The position numbers were made by a program, and so were the translations under genes. The notes under the pieces were generated by a model that saw only the letters and a list, made by a program, of their open reading frames with translations, made no database searches and had not been told where the DNA came from. Below, in pieces: positions 13,519 to 23,677 of a DNA stretch of 64,000 bases. Position 1 is the stretch's first letter. Each line of letters starts with the position of its first letter. This stretch comes from Acestrorhynchus altus. Lineage: Eukaryota > Chordata > Actinopteri > Characiformes > Acestrorhynchidae. The DNA lies in NCBI GenBank assembly GCA_034509495.1, contig CM067503.1, positions 18,136,600-18,200,599 of the forward strand, given 5' to 3'.

Positions 13519-15140
13519 GACAAGTCATTTAGGGCATCTACTGTGCTCTCACACTAATATACTAATTAGAGGTAGAATATTGACACCAACGATATAAAAA
13601 CAAAGAGTAAGAAAGAAAAACAAAACTGTTACATATGTCAGTAAACACCACATGACCCCACTGCCTTTGTCAAATGCATTAAATAATTTCTCTAAAACTC
13701 ATTCCCTGCCTTAAGTCCCCTTGGTGAAAGTTTGATTTATGACATTACCACAGGAATTTTCTCAAATGGCTTCAGTATGTGTTAGCAAGCAGGGAAAACA
13801 CTGCTGATTTTGCAAACTATTAGTAGCTCAAAAATAACCTTTCCTGTCACTGTAGAGATCCTCACGCAAGCACTTAAAAAGCATAGTTTCAAGGAGATGA
13901 GTGGCAGGTAGTGGCAGTGCATTTGTCTCCCTGGCTAAGAGAACTAATCTAATCTTCCTCTCTCTCACACAGCAAGACTACAACAGATAACATCAAGATA
14001 TAGGAAGACATGCAAGATGGTCTGTGGTATGTGATGAAGTATATGAAAATTAGAAAAAAAGTTAGCATTGCTCACAGGGCAGAGAAAGCATGTAGGAAGG
14101 TACACAAACATTTGGTTTGCTGTTTAACGGTGGAAAATGGCAGTTCAGGGGAACTGTGGAGGCCAAGATGAAAAGTTTTGGTAGGTCAACAAAGCAGTGC
14201 AATGTTCTACTATACAGAGTTGACTGCACAAACATAAGCTTAAAGGGAACCAGTGAAACTATAAACAGGATTGAAAATGTAGCAAACACACAGTCTGGTA
14301 GTTGGTTGGAGTATGAATTTGAACAGTAAGTAATTCACCTACAAGGTGCAGGTGGAAAGTGTTCAAAATGGAGAGAGTAAATAGACTGACACTCCAAAGT
14401 CTAGACAGAGACCACTGGTCACGCCCATTGCCTTTGTCCATGTAAGTAGTAATGCCTTGTATGACACATTCCTGGTTGACACATGATACTAAAATTGAGT
14501 TGAATGCTTCCAATGTTCGCAATTCATAATTTTACACACTGCTATCCCATCTTTTGCTACTTCACATGTTATGCACTGTGCTGAATATTTGGATGTTGAA
14601 GCCCGAGAACCTGTGCAAAAGGCCTTGGTCGAGTCTGTCGATTTGTCTGTTCATTGCATACTTTTAGCAAAGCTCTTAACCCAATTCTATTCCCTATCTA
14701 CTGTAAGCTGCTTTGGTACTTGACTAAATGAATAAATGCCTCTAAGCCAGATTTCTACTCTCACAAACTATCCAAATATTTACATGCCACATGACCCAGT
14801 AGGTGAGATCTTCTACTGAATGCTTTTATGCTTTTAATAACGTTTGTGCCTGTCCACTCTACCCTTTACACACACTCATGAACTCGCCATAAATATTGTT
14901 TGAGAGTGCGAAGGATTTGCTAAGCAAATCAGCTTCATGAACATTGCATGCGTAAAGGTGGGGTTTATAGACATTGACAAAGCCAGGGGTGTGACTACAG
15001 ATTTATGGATAGGAGGGCTAAGAACTGGGAAGTCTGGGGCAGGTTTCCCTCAGAATGAATAGAAAGCCCCTAAAATCTCTGTTCCTTCAGCAAAACTAAG
15101 ATTCCAGTAGCAGCAGCATTACAGAACAAACAGAGAAGAA

Positions 15141-15141
<1 letters not shown>
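13517..15141 (+). pseudogene. Tc1-like helix-turn-helix relic at about 14,110-14,210; otherwise no gene
   Basis: A frame at about 14,130-14,200 reads KWQFRGTVEAKMKSFGRSTK, close to the RKWQ...GTVEVK...SGRPRK linker of Tc1 transposases. The same relic occurs at 15.9 kb (minus) and 18.4 kb. The remaining sequence shows nothing recognisable. Confidence 0.45.

Positions 15142-15142
<1 letters not shown>

Positions 15143-15201
<59 letters not shown>
15143..15201. repeat. (TAA)n microsatellite
   Basis: About 19 units. It creates a poly-Ile open frame on the minus strand, which is not a gene. Confidence 0.98.
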
Positions 15202-15719
15202 TAGAATAAATCTAGAATATGTAATGTGGAGAGTATATGATAAGTCCAGTAGGAGAGGTATTGCACATCATTACTGAACTTATCAAATATATAAAATTTA
15301 TAAAAAGTTATCATGAATTTCAACATTAAACTACCAATATTATTAGGAAAAAATTGCAATATAATAGCAAATGGAAAAGGAAGATATGAACCTCCCTGTG
15401 TTAAAATGACCAATCACCAATAAAGAGATAGCACATTAGCACCTGACTATTAGTATAAGAAAGCTGAAATGGCTGTGCAAAAAATTACAACACTATTGGT
15501 GGTTAGATCTGGTTAGATGTGCTACTCAAATATGGCTTGTAGTTTCATAAGAGACAGTAAGAATGATAATGAAAATTATTGATTCAGAAGAAATGGAGCT
15601 GTGTCTCACTCAGCACACTGTAACATAGATGAACCACTGCCTTAAATAAAAGAAACAGTTTCATACAAACTTTGCTTCTTTTGTCTAAATAAGTTTCATT
15701 TTAACACATTCACATAGTA

Positions 15720-15875
15720 CACGCTCTGTGGTGGTCCGGTGGAGTCTTAGCCTCTGAAGAACAGGTTGAAAGGAGAATTAAAAAAGTAGGCAGAGAAAAA
15801 GTTGGGCTACAGTCTGTAATTATAGAACTACAAAATGCTCCTGTATGGTCAGTTCCTGATCATGGAACCTGAGCA
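15720..15875 (+). repeat. Dispersed element fragment (copy of the 29.7-30.1 kb repeat)
   Basis: The motifs 'ctctgaagaacaggttgaaagg' and 'gtctgtaattatagaactac' are the reverse complement of parts of 29,715-29,860. It is a partial copy in the opposite orientation. Confidence 0.65.
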
Positions 15876-15924
15876 TGCATTCAATGATGCCTCTGTAAAA
15901 ATCACCTTTTTAAATTCAATTATA

Positions 15925-16110
15925 TTATGTTTTTATATTATTTCCTATTTTTCTACTACTATATATGTTTTTCTCTAGTTCTCCAGATCTCATCTTGACC
16001 TCCACAGTTCGCCTGATCTGCCACTTTCTAATAACAGCCCAAAATGTAGAAACTACAAGTTGAAAACACATGGCTATCCTCTTTACAGCCTTCTGCTGCC
16101 TTGTAGACAT
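15925..16110 (-). pseudogene. Tc1-like transposase N-terminal fragment
   Basis: An open 61-residue frame contains STFWAVIRKWQIRRTVEVKM RSG, resembling the end of the first helix-turn-helix and the GTVEVKxRSGRP linker of Tc1 transposases. The catalytic domain is absent. Confidence 0.55.
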
Positions 16111-17039
16111 TCTTTACTTTTGGTTATTCAGGTTATTAGAGAGTTGCTTTGAAGACCCCATGGTTGCTGAGTGTAAGCACAAGGTTTGAAGAATCACATT
16201 ATTTACATAATAACACTTGGAAATTGGATTCAGCTGACATTCCTAATTACAATTAGTGGCATGCCTTAGGGCAATTTTAACGGATTAAAGGTTAAAAAGT
16301 TAAAATCAATTAGTTGTTGCAGTCTTATACAGTACAGGACTAAACAACTTTCAAAGGAATAGTGAACACTTTGGATTTCTTAATCTTATTCTCAGGCTAT
16401 TGGATATACCTTAAGCACTTTGACCATATCTGGAGCTTTACATTTAAACTCAATAATGAAAATAGTCAGCAGGTGTGTACCTGAACAGCAGTTTTCCAAT
16501 GAATTCAGTACTTGGTAATTCCCAATGAATGGCATGTCTACACCTGAAAATCTGATTACTCATGGATTTAATACTGTTAAGGCCTGTCATTATTTCTAAT
16601 GACATGTGTAGTGTTATAATCAGAAAACATGAGAAAGTCTTTTCTTAGCTAAGGGTATCAGGTTTCTTAAAGGTTTCTTAAGAGACGATGTTTGTGAAAT
16701 TAACAGACATTTTGCTGTGATTCTCTTCTATGAATTAAAAGTAACTTTGGGCAATTTTCACTGGTTCAGTTTGAACAATTAAACCTAGCTACTAATTAAC
16801 GACTATTACATGAATATGTAGCATGTTATATGGTTAATATGCAATGTGTGCAAAACCCTGTTTTATTTATTTTAGAAGAAGTGATACTATTTGTGTCTGT
16901 ATTTCCAAGAATAGGAGCAGCCTCATAACCTTTAAAATACCTTTAAAAAAAGGCAGCACCTGTGTAAACAGCTTTGTGATGGTATGGCTAGAATTTTATC
17001 TGGTGCAAGCAAGCGAGAGCACATCACTCCAAATTTAGC
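16111..17039. other. No gene recognised
   Basis: AT-rich, no repeat family that I can name, no exon-like block. Confidence 0.6.
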
Positions 17040-17525
17040 TTCCCTTCACTGGCCTCCAGTTCATTTATGAATACATTTTACATTTGTTTTTAAGCCTCTT
17101 AATGGTCAGGCCCCCATCTTATCTATCTGAACTGCGGCACCCATTTGTTTCGTCTCGTTCTCTCAGGTCAGCAGATCAGATCATTCCAACAATGAAATGC
17201 AAACTCAGGGGCAATAGAGCTTTTGCAGTTGTGGCTCCAACTTTGTGGATTGTGGAATGCTTTGCCTTTCCACATCAGACAGGCTCCATCACTTGTTGTT
17301 TTTATGTCTTGTTTAAAAACTCACTTTTACTCCCTGGCCTTCAACCCAGTGTGAGATTTTGACTGTTTTAACTTGTTTGACTGTTACATTTCTTTTGTGT
17401 TTCTGTATCTTTTATCTCGTCTGTGTCTGTCTTTTACTTTTGGTGTTTTAGTACAGCACTTTGGTCAGCCCATTGTTGGTTTTTTAAAGTGCTTTATAAA
17501 TAAAGTGGTATGGTATGGTATGATA
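17040..17525 (+). mobile_element. LINE (L2/Rex-like) 3' end with TGGTA tail
   Basis: It encodes the end of a non-LTR retrotransposon reverse-transcriptase ORF: LHW(L)PV, then RPPSYLSELRHPFVSSRSLRSADQ and NRAFAVVAPTLW, a block well known from fish LINEs. The frame is broken before it. The 3' end runs 'tttataaataaag' into a short (TGGTA)n tail, which is how L2-type elements end. It is 5'-truncated, as usual for LINE insertions. Confidence 0.8.
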
Positions 17526-18038
17526 TGGTACTGACTTTTCAAAGAACGTTTCTTGAAGTGAAGCTGGACTGAAGTATTCAGGGAACAAATGAAAACACTT
17601 AGGTCTGCTAATTGCACTACCTTTAAGTCTCCTGATAAATTGCATGACGTATGAATTGATGTTTTCTCCGGCTGTTTAGTTCTGAATCAGAGCCCATCTG
17701 GGGCTGAAAAAATACTTACCATGTGTACAGAGTAAATAAAACATTCAGGTCTCTGAGAATCAGGGCATGAGAAAAAAAAGGATAACTATGCTAAGATTTA
17801 TAAACTGCTGCTCACTTATGCAATGGTCAAACATGTGGCCAACATACAAAAACAAACCATGGCACGCAAACTATGGAGTCGGCTGTGACTCGGGCTCTAG
17901 ATTTTCCTATTGTACATGTCATGCACTGAGCTACTGAACTGAAAAGATAAAAAGAACCTTTTATGCTCTTATGTTTCATGCTTTCTATGGGTTTTGACCA
18001 CCACGGATTGTAAAAGATAATTAATTCAAATGTAAGTA

Positions 18039-18395
18039 CACTGTAAAAAGTACAAGATCCTCAAAGAACTTTTGCATGCTATTCAATTTTAAACTTAAGG
18101 TGCTTCAAGCAACCTTCAATAAAAGGATGAGGGTTTCTTGAAGGTTCCTGGAAGCACTCTAAGAGGTTCCTCCACAGTTTCAAATTGAGGAACCTCTAAG
18201 TTCCTCATAGAACCTGTACCTTTTATAGTGACAAGGTCTGTGTGGAACCTTTGGATATTTTTCAGTTTGAAACTGTGGATGAACCTCTTAAGGATAAGGT
18301 TTTCTTGAAGGTTCCTTGAAGCACCTTAAGAGGGTCCTCCTCAGTTCTTCAGAGAACTTCAAAAGATTCTCAATGATCTTGTACTATTTACAGTG
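18039..18395. mobile_element. Complete 357-bp MITE with CACTGTAAA termini
   Basis: It starts CACTGTAAAAAGTACAAGATC and ends with the inverse of CACTGTAAATAGTACAAGATC, so the terminal inverted repeats are about 20 bases with one mismatch. Inside, the gaaggttcct/aggaacc blocks are repeated on both strands, so most of the element can fold back. No clear target-site duplication was found. Confidence 0.75.
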
Positions 18396-18414
18396 ACTGT
18401 AAACACAATTGACA

Positions 18415-18490
18415 TAATTTAAAAATGGCAGTTCTGGGGACTTGTGGAAGTAAAGATGAGATTTTGAACATCAGGAAAAATCTTAGAGAA
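18415..18490 (+). pseudogene. Tc1-like transposase fragment
   Basis: 'aaaaatggcagttctggggacttgtggaag' is a diverged copy of the segment at 14,130 and of the reverse of 16,000-16,030 (KWQF(R)GTVE). Confidence 0.4.
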
Positions 18491-19693
18491 TACTGATCAG
18501 TGCTGGTAAGCTGTGTGGAGCCCCATAATTTTCATGGAACAGCCATAAAAAAGGTATGCAGAATAACTAGAGAAGCCAGATGAGTTCCTGAAACAATTGT
18601 TCACAATCAGCAAAGGGTGAAAAAAAAGCATAGCCAACCTTGAAATGTGGGAGTTGAGGGTTGTGTTAGTGGTGTTGGCAATTTTGTGCAGGTGGAGGGA
18701 AATCCTGGATGTAAATGTCAAACCATTTGGGGGGAAACCATGTCAAACCATCGTCCACATAGAAGAATCCAAGTACAAGAAATGAAAGACTTTAAACCAG
18801 TTTAACTGATTTCCGCCAAAGGGGGTCCTGACACTATGGTCTTAATACCTTTGCAAAGTACACAGTTATATTTTTCATGTATTACATTTTTTATTGTTAT
18901 GATAAACAGAACAGCGGTGCATGCGGATTTGCAGGAAATATTGTCTTATATTTAATTAGCTACAGAGGTAGTATTTATTAATTTAATAAAAAATGTATTT
19001 GTATTTGATTCTAAAAATAAAAAATGACAAAATGTCATTTCTCTTTGTTCAACTCTTTGTTGAACAACTGTTGTATACAACAGATATTCATAGAACCAAT
19101 CTTCTTTTAATAATCATGTGGTTTAAAAAAACATAAGCTGAACAATGTGTTTTGTCGACACCTCCACCCTTGAGTCAGTTATTATAAATTAAAGTGAAGA
19201 CAACAGTGAATTGGCACCACAGTAGCCAGTAACACCACCACTGTGAGCAACAGCTGAAAAAACAAGGACACGTCCACAAGACCTGCCATTCCTGATTATA
19301 CTGAAACAAACAAACAAACAAAATCTAATGATAAATAAATAAATGAATAAATAAATAAATGTAAGAAACAGGAGGTCAAAAGGCTGCTGATGAGAAACAG
19401 ATGAAATAGTTTTCAAAACATCACATTTGGACCTGTTCATAAAAAAACAAAGTATTTTTTAAACTGATTTGGAACATTCTGTGAACAAATAAAAATGCTC
19501 AGGAATCTTAAAAGTAGGAGCACTTTGTCATTCAAACCAGTTAAGAGTTCCAAGGTTTGTTGTGGCAGCAATAATTTAATTAATAAAATACATTCTAAAG
19601 AATAAAGATGCTTCAGGTGGTTCTTTGAGTGATGCTATGGAAAAAGAATGTTTATAATAGAGACATGTGACTGTCAAGAACCTTCACTTAATA
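18491..19693. other. No gene recognised; short AAAC and AAAT simple repeats
   Basis: (CAAA)n at about 19,306-19,322 and (AAAT)n at 19,331-19,361. Otherwise nothing recognisable. Confidence 0.6.
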
Positions 19694-20854
19694 CAGTGCA
19701 TCCAGAAAGTATTCACAGCACTTCACTTTTTGCACATTTTATGTTACAGCCTTATTCCAAAATGGATTAAATCAATTTTTCACACAAATTTCTACACACA
19801 ATACCTCACGATGACAAAGTGAGAAGTTTGTTTGAAATCTTTGCAAATTAATAAAAAATTGAACACAAACATATATTGTATGCAAGTATTCACATCCTTT
19901 GCTCAATACTTTGTTGAAGCACTTTTGGCAACAATTACAGCCTCAAGTCTTTTTGACTATGATGCTACAAACTTGGTCCAACTGTTTTTGGGAAGTTTCT
20001 CCCATTCTTCTTTGCAGAACCTCTCTAGCTCTATCAGATTGGGGAGCATCGGTGCACAGACATTTTCAGATATCTTCAGAGATGTTCAGTCAGGTTCAGT
20101 CTGGGCTCTGGCTGGGCCACTCATGGACTTTCACAGTGTTGTCCTGAAGCCACTCTTTTGTTATGATTGGTGGAGTGCTGCAGAAATGGTTGTTCTTCTG
20201 GAAGGTCCTCCTCTTTCCACAGAGGAATGTTGGCACTCTGTCAGATTGACCACTAGGTTCTTGGTCACCTCCCTGACTAAGGCCCTCCTATCACCATCAC
20301 TCAATTTGGCTGGACGGCCAACTCTATGAAAAGTCATGGTGGTTCCAAACTTCTTCCAAGTTAAGGACCAGAGCTGCCACTGTGCTCACTGGGACCTTCA
20401 ATGTAGCAGAACTTTTTCTGTACCCTTTTCCAGATCTGTGTGTTAGTACAAAATTTCGGACATCTACAGACAATTAAACTTCATGTCTTGGTTGGTGCTC
20501 TGACATGCACTGTCTACTATGGGACTTTATATAAACAGGTGTGTGCCTTTCCAAATTATGTCCAATCAACTGAATTTACCACAGGTGTACTGTAATCGAG
20601 CTGTAGAAACATCTGCAGAATGATCAGTGGAAGCAAGATGCACCTGAGCTCAATTTAGAGTGCCATTACAAAGGCTGTGAATACTTATGGACTTAATACA
20701 TTTTCAAAGATTTCAAAAAAAATTTTCTCACTGTCATTGTGGGGTGTTGTGTGCAGAATGTGTAGAATTTTAAGGTAAAAATGAATCGAATCCATTTAGG
20801 AATAAGGCTATAACATAAAAAGGAGCAAAAAGTGAATACTTTCTGGATGCACAG
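19694..20854 (-). mobile_element. Tc1-like transposon, internally deleted, both ends intact
   Basis: The ends are perfect over about 20 bases (GTGCATCCAGAAAGTATTCA and inverse) and the inverted repeats stay similar for about 150 bases. The element is bounded by TA on both sides (19,692-19,693 and 20,855-20,856), the Tc1 target. On the minus strand, pieces of a Tc1 transposase can be read: the DNA-binding part (RRALVREVTKNLVVNLTE, SVERGGPSRRTTISAALHQS) directly followed by the C-terminal part (KEWLQDNTVKVHEWPSQSPD and ERFCKEEWEKLPKN). The central catalytic stretch is deleted and there are frameshifts, so it makes no active enzyme, but the ends could still be mobilised in trans. Confidence 0.88.
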
Positions 20855-20964
20855 TAGAATGGCTGCGCTACAAGGCTGTAAGAGTGTATTACACAACAAT
20901 ACAGGATGAATCATACGAGTAGTTAACATACTGTTAACTGTTGTAGCAGTTGTTATTTACATTG

Positions 20965-21240
20965 CGTCAACATTCCATGAGGATCAAACCAATCGAAATG
21001 CTCCAAAATGTCTTTTCATATTGACTTCCATTGAAAGTTGCGAATATTCTTTTTGTTCTCCTGTAAGGAGAAGTTGCACACTGCATAAACAATTGAAATC
21101 TACTCGTAATCTACTTATAATCTTACTTTGCTTTAAGTTCAATTCATGCATCTCATTGTTTTGAGACTTTTTGAGATGCATGTTTGTCATTGAACAGCAA
21201 CAATGTGTTAGATCATGAAGGTATGTAGGAATAATTTCAT
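20965..21240. repeat. Copy of the 'aatagaaatgct' dispersed family
   Basis: 'gatcaaaccaatcgaaatgctccaaaatg' and 'tgaacagcaacaatgtgtt' correspond to blocks of 9,900-10,330 in the same order. Confidence 0.6.
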
Positions 21241-21388
21241 TCCCAGCTTCTAATTTTAGGAGATATAAATGAGCACGCACTTGCCATTAAAATTAATATC
21301 AGTAAATGAATGCATTTCCCCATTCATGTCTATTTTTGTTGTAGCTACATGTCTATAACAGGCCTTTCTTCTTCTCAGTTTCAGTGTA

Positions 21389-21390
<2 letters not shown>

Positions 21391-21463
<73 letters not shown>

Positions 21464-21469
21464 AGAGAG
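21391..21469. repeat. (CA)35 microsatellite with short GA end
   Basis: 70 bases of pure CA followed by GAGAGAGAG. Confidence 0.98.
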
Positions 21470-21778
21470 GAAGTGCCCCGTCATTTTTGCAGGGCTGGTC
21501 TCCTGTGCTGTTCAACAGATCGTTTTCATAACCACTTCTCTGAGGTCAGCTCCTCGTCTGCTGTAGTCACGCAATCCTCCCCTCCCTCCTCCCCCGCTAA
21601 TACTACACACACAGACACACATACACTCTTAAAGAGACCGTACTTTTATTTCCTCACAGCCTGACCCTGCAAGCTAAGCCCCAACATCCTGCTCCCACTG
21701 ACGGCCCTGTCCCTTGTGCCCTCTGCATAACACAGTACAATAAACACTGTACTACACAGGAGGGATGGCTGGCCAGGA

Positions 21779-21781
<3 letters not shown>

Positions 21782-21849
<68 letters not shown>

Positions 21850-21862
21850 CGTGTGTGTGTGA
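21782..21862. repeat. (TG)n microsatellite
   Basis: About 40 TG units with two TGCG interruptions near the right end. It faces the CA tract 320 bases to the left. Confidence 0.98.
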
Positions 21863-22429
21863 TTGTAGGATGCCAATGAAAAGTTTTTTTGAACCCTTTT
21901 ACATGTATTTGATCTTTGTTTTATTTCATTTATAATAAAAAATGGAGGTAACATAATAGAAACACAATTCGATTGTGAGAAAACCCCCCGTAATTCAAAT
22001 CATTTACATATCTTATTTAAGCCTCAGGCATTTAGTTTAGTATGCTCGAATGCTGCTGTTGAAGTGAGTGGTATCATCACAAACACGTCCAAAATGTGCT
22101 CTGAGGCCTTCAGAAAAAAGGCTGCAGATGCAGATGAATCTGGAAAAGGATTTCAATAGAACTCAAGTCAATTAGACATCAGTGATTTAAAGTGACTAGC
22201 AAATGTAGAGTGTTGGTCTGTAAAGGTCCTAAATAATCCAAAAATGTCAAAACATACCAGAGTTGATGTCAAAGTACAGAATGAGACTACAAAAGTTTGA
22301 TGGGAGGTGTGCTAAGACAAGGACATCTGGACATCTGTGATTTGGACAGTTGAATCCAATGTTTATTAATTTGGGGTATGGTAACAGAAGACATGTTTGA
22401 CATGCATTTTAGCACAAAAACATAATTAT

Positions 22430-22770
22430 AATTGTGAAGCATGGAAGTGTAAGTTTCATATCAATATCATGGTATGGGGTTACTTGGAGGTGGACCATGC
22501 AACATGACAATGACCCAAAATATTTCAGTAAATGAACCATGAAATAGCTCAAAAGAACAAAATGGAGAATTCTAGAATGGTAAAATCAAGGCCTGGATCT
22601 TACTGAGATGCTATGAGTTGATTTCAAACAGGCTGTGTATGCCGGAAACCTGTCAAACATCACACAGCTGAAAGACGTTTGCATGGTGGAGGAGGAAAAC
22701 CTCTCAGAGTCTATATCAGAAAGTAGTACAGAATATAGGAAAATGTCTAATTGATGTTATTTCAGCCAGG
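22430..22770 (+). pseudogene. Decayed Tc1/mariner transposase, C-terminal part
   Basis: The frame reads QHDNDPK (catalytic aspartate block), then about 30 codons later DLT and DFKQAVYAGNLSNITQLK, matching the QHDNDPKHT...SPDLNPIENLW...LK order of Tc1 transposases. Several stops are present. Confidence 0.65.
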
Positions 22771-23470
22771 GGAAAAGTAAAATAGGGAAATTAGCTATTA
22801 TGGCATAGGATGATTTTTCTTTAGATATTTTAAAAAGATGCTTCAGTTTTGTTTAGTTACCTCCATTTAAGGTTTTTGTAATGTTGAATGTTTGGGCTGA
22901 AGATATGTTTCTAAATAGAAACAACAATAATGCATGATTTTTAGTGTTAGGGAAGTCATACTCTCTGAGTGGATCAGCATTTCAGCAACACTTCATCTGA
23001 AATGACTCTCCTCTGTGTGGAACTGCAGTCAAATTTGGACAAGTTTATTGGTATTGTTGATACCAATAGCAGTTTTTTACACCTTTTGTATCTCATAACA
23101 TAAAGTAAATTAAGTGTGAAAAGACAAATTATTGCTTATTCTACAAAAATATTCTACAATATTGGTACTCTTACTATAAAACAACAACATTTGATATTTC
23201 TGTGACTACAGTTTCAGTGGGACTAGAGTTAACCTTCCTGGACAAGACTTCAAAGAAAACTGACCCTAGATTAAACGGAAGCATCTTGGGAATGGCAGAT
23301 GAAGAGCCAAGAAAAACTCTCAAAGAGATACAGCTTTCTGAATGACAGTGAGCTCTATGAAAAAAAGACACAGGATTCCTCTGTTGACATAAAAACAAAA
23401 AAAAACTAGGAATTAGCTAAACTGGAATTTGCATATATAAACAAGTCACAGTGCTTCTGGGAGACAGCCT
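22771..23470. other. No gene recognised
   Basis: AT-rich; open frame 23,174-23,398 has no known relative. Confidence 0.6.
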
Positions 23471-23483
23471 TTGGGCAAAACTG

Positions 23484-23600
23484 GAGGTTTCTTGCAAATC
23501 AACTCTCTGTTCACAGATGTACAAAACAAAACTTTCAAAGGTTTCTGGCAAATCACATCAGCTTTTTCTGGACAGATGTACAACATGAACTTTCAAAAAA
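23484..23600 (+). repeat. Two-copy tandem duplication of about 55-60 bases
   Basis: 'ggtttcttgcaaatca...cacagatgtacaaaac...actttcaaa' is followed at once by 'ggtttctggcaaatca...gacagatgtacaacat...actttcaaa'. A third, weaker copy may begin at 23,622. It is open in one frame (23,471-23,677), but this looks like a short local duplication rather than a gene. Confidence 0.7.
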
Positions 23601-23677
23601 ACTTCCTTTTTCCCACAGAAAGGTGCCAGCAAATTTGTCTGTGCCTGTATACGGTAACGTTTTGTGTGCATGTGTAA

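Noticed and set aside
19832..20329. 165-codon plus-strand frame
   Set aside because: It is the antisense of a deleted Tc1 transposase; the true coding direction is minus.
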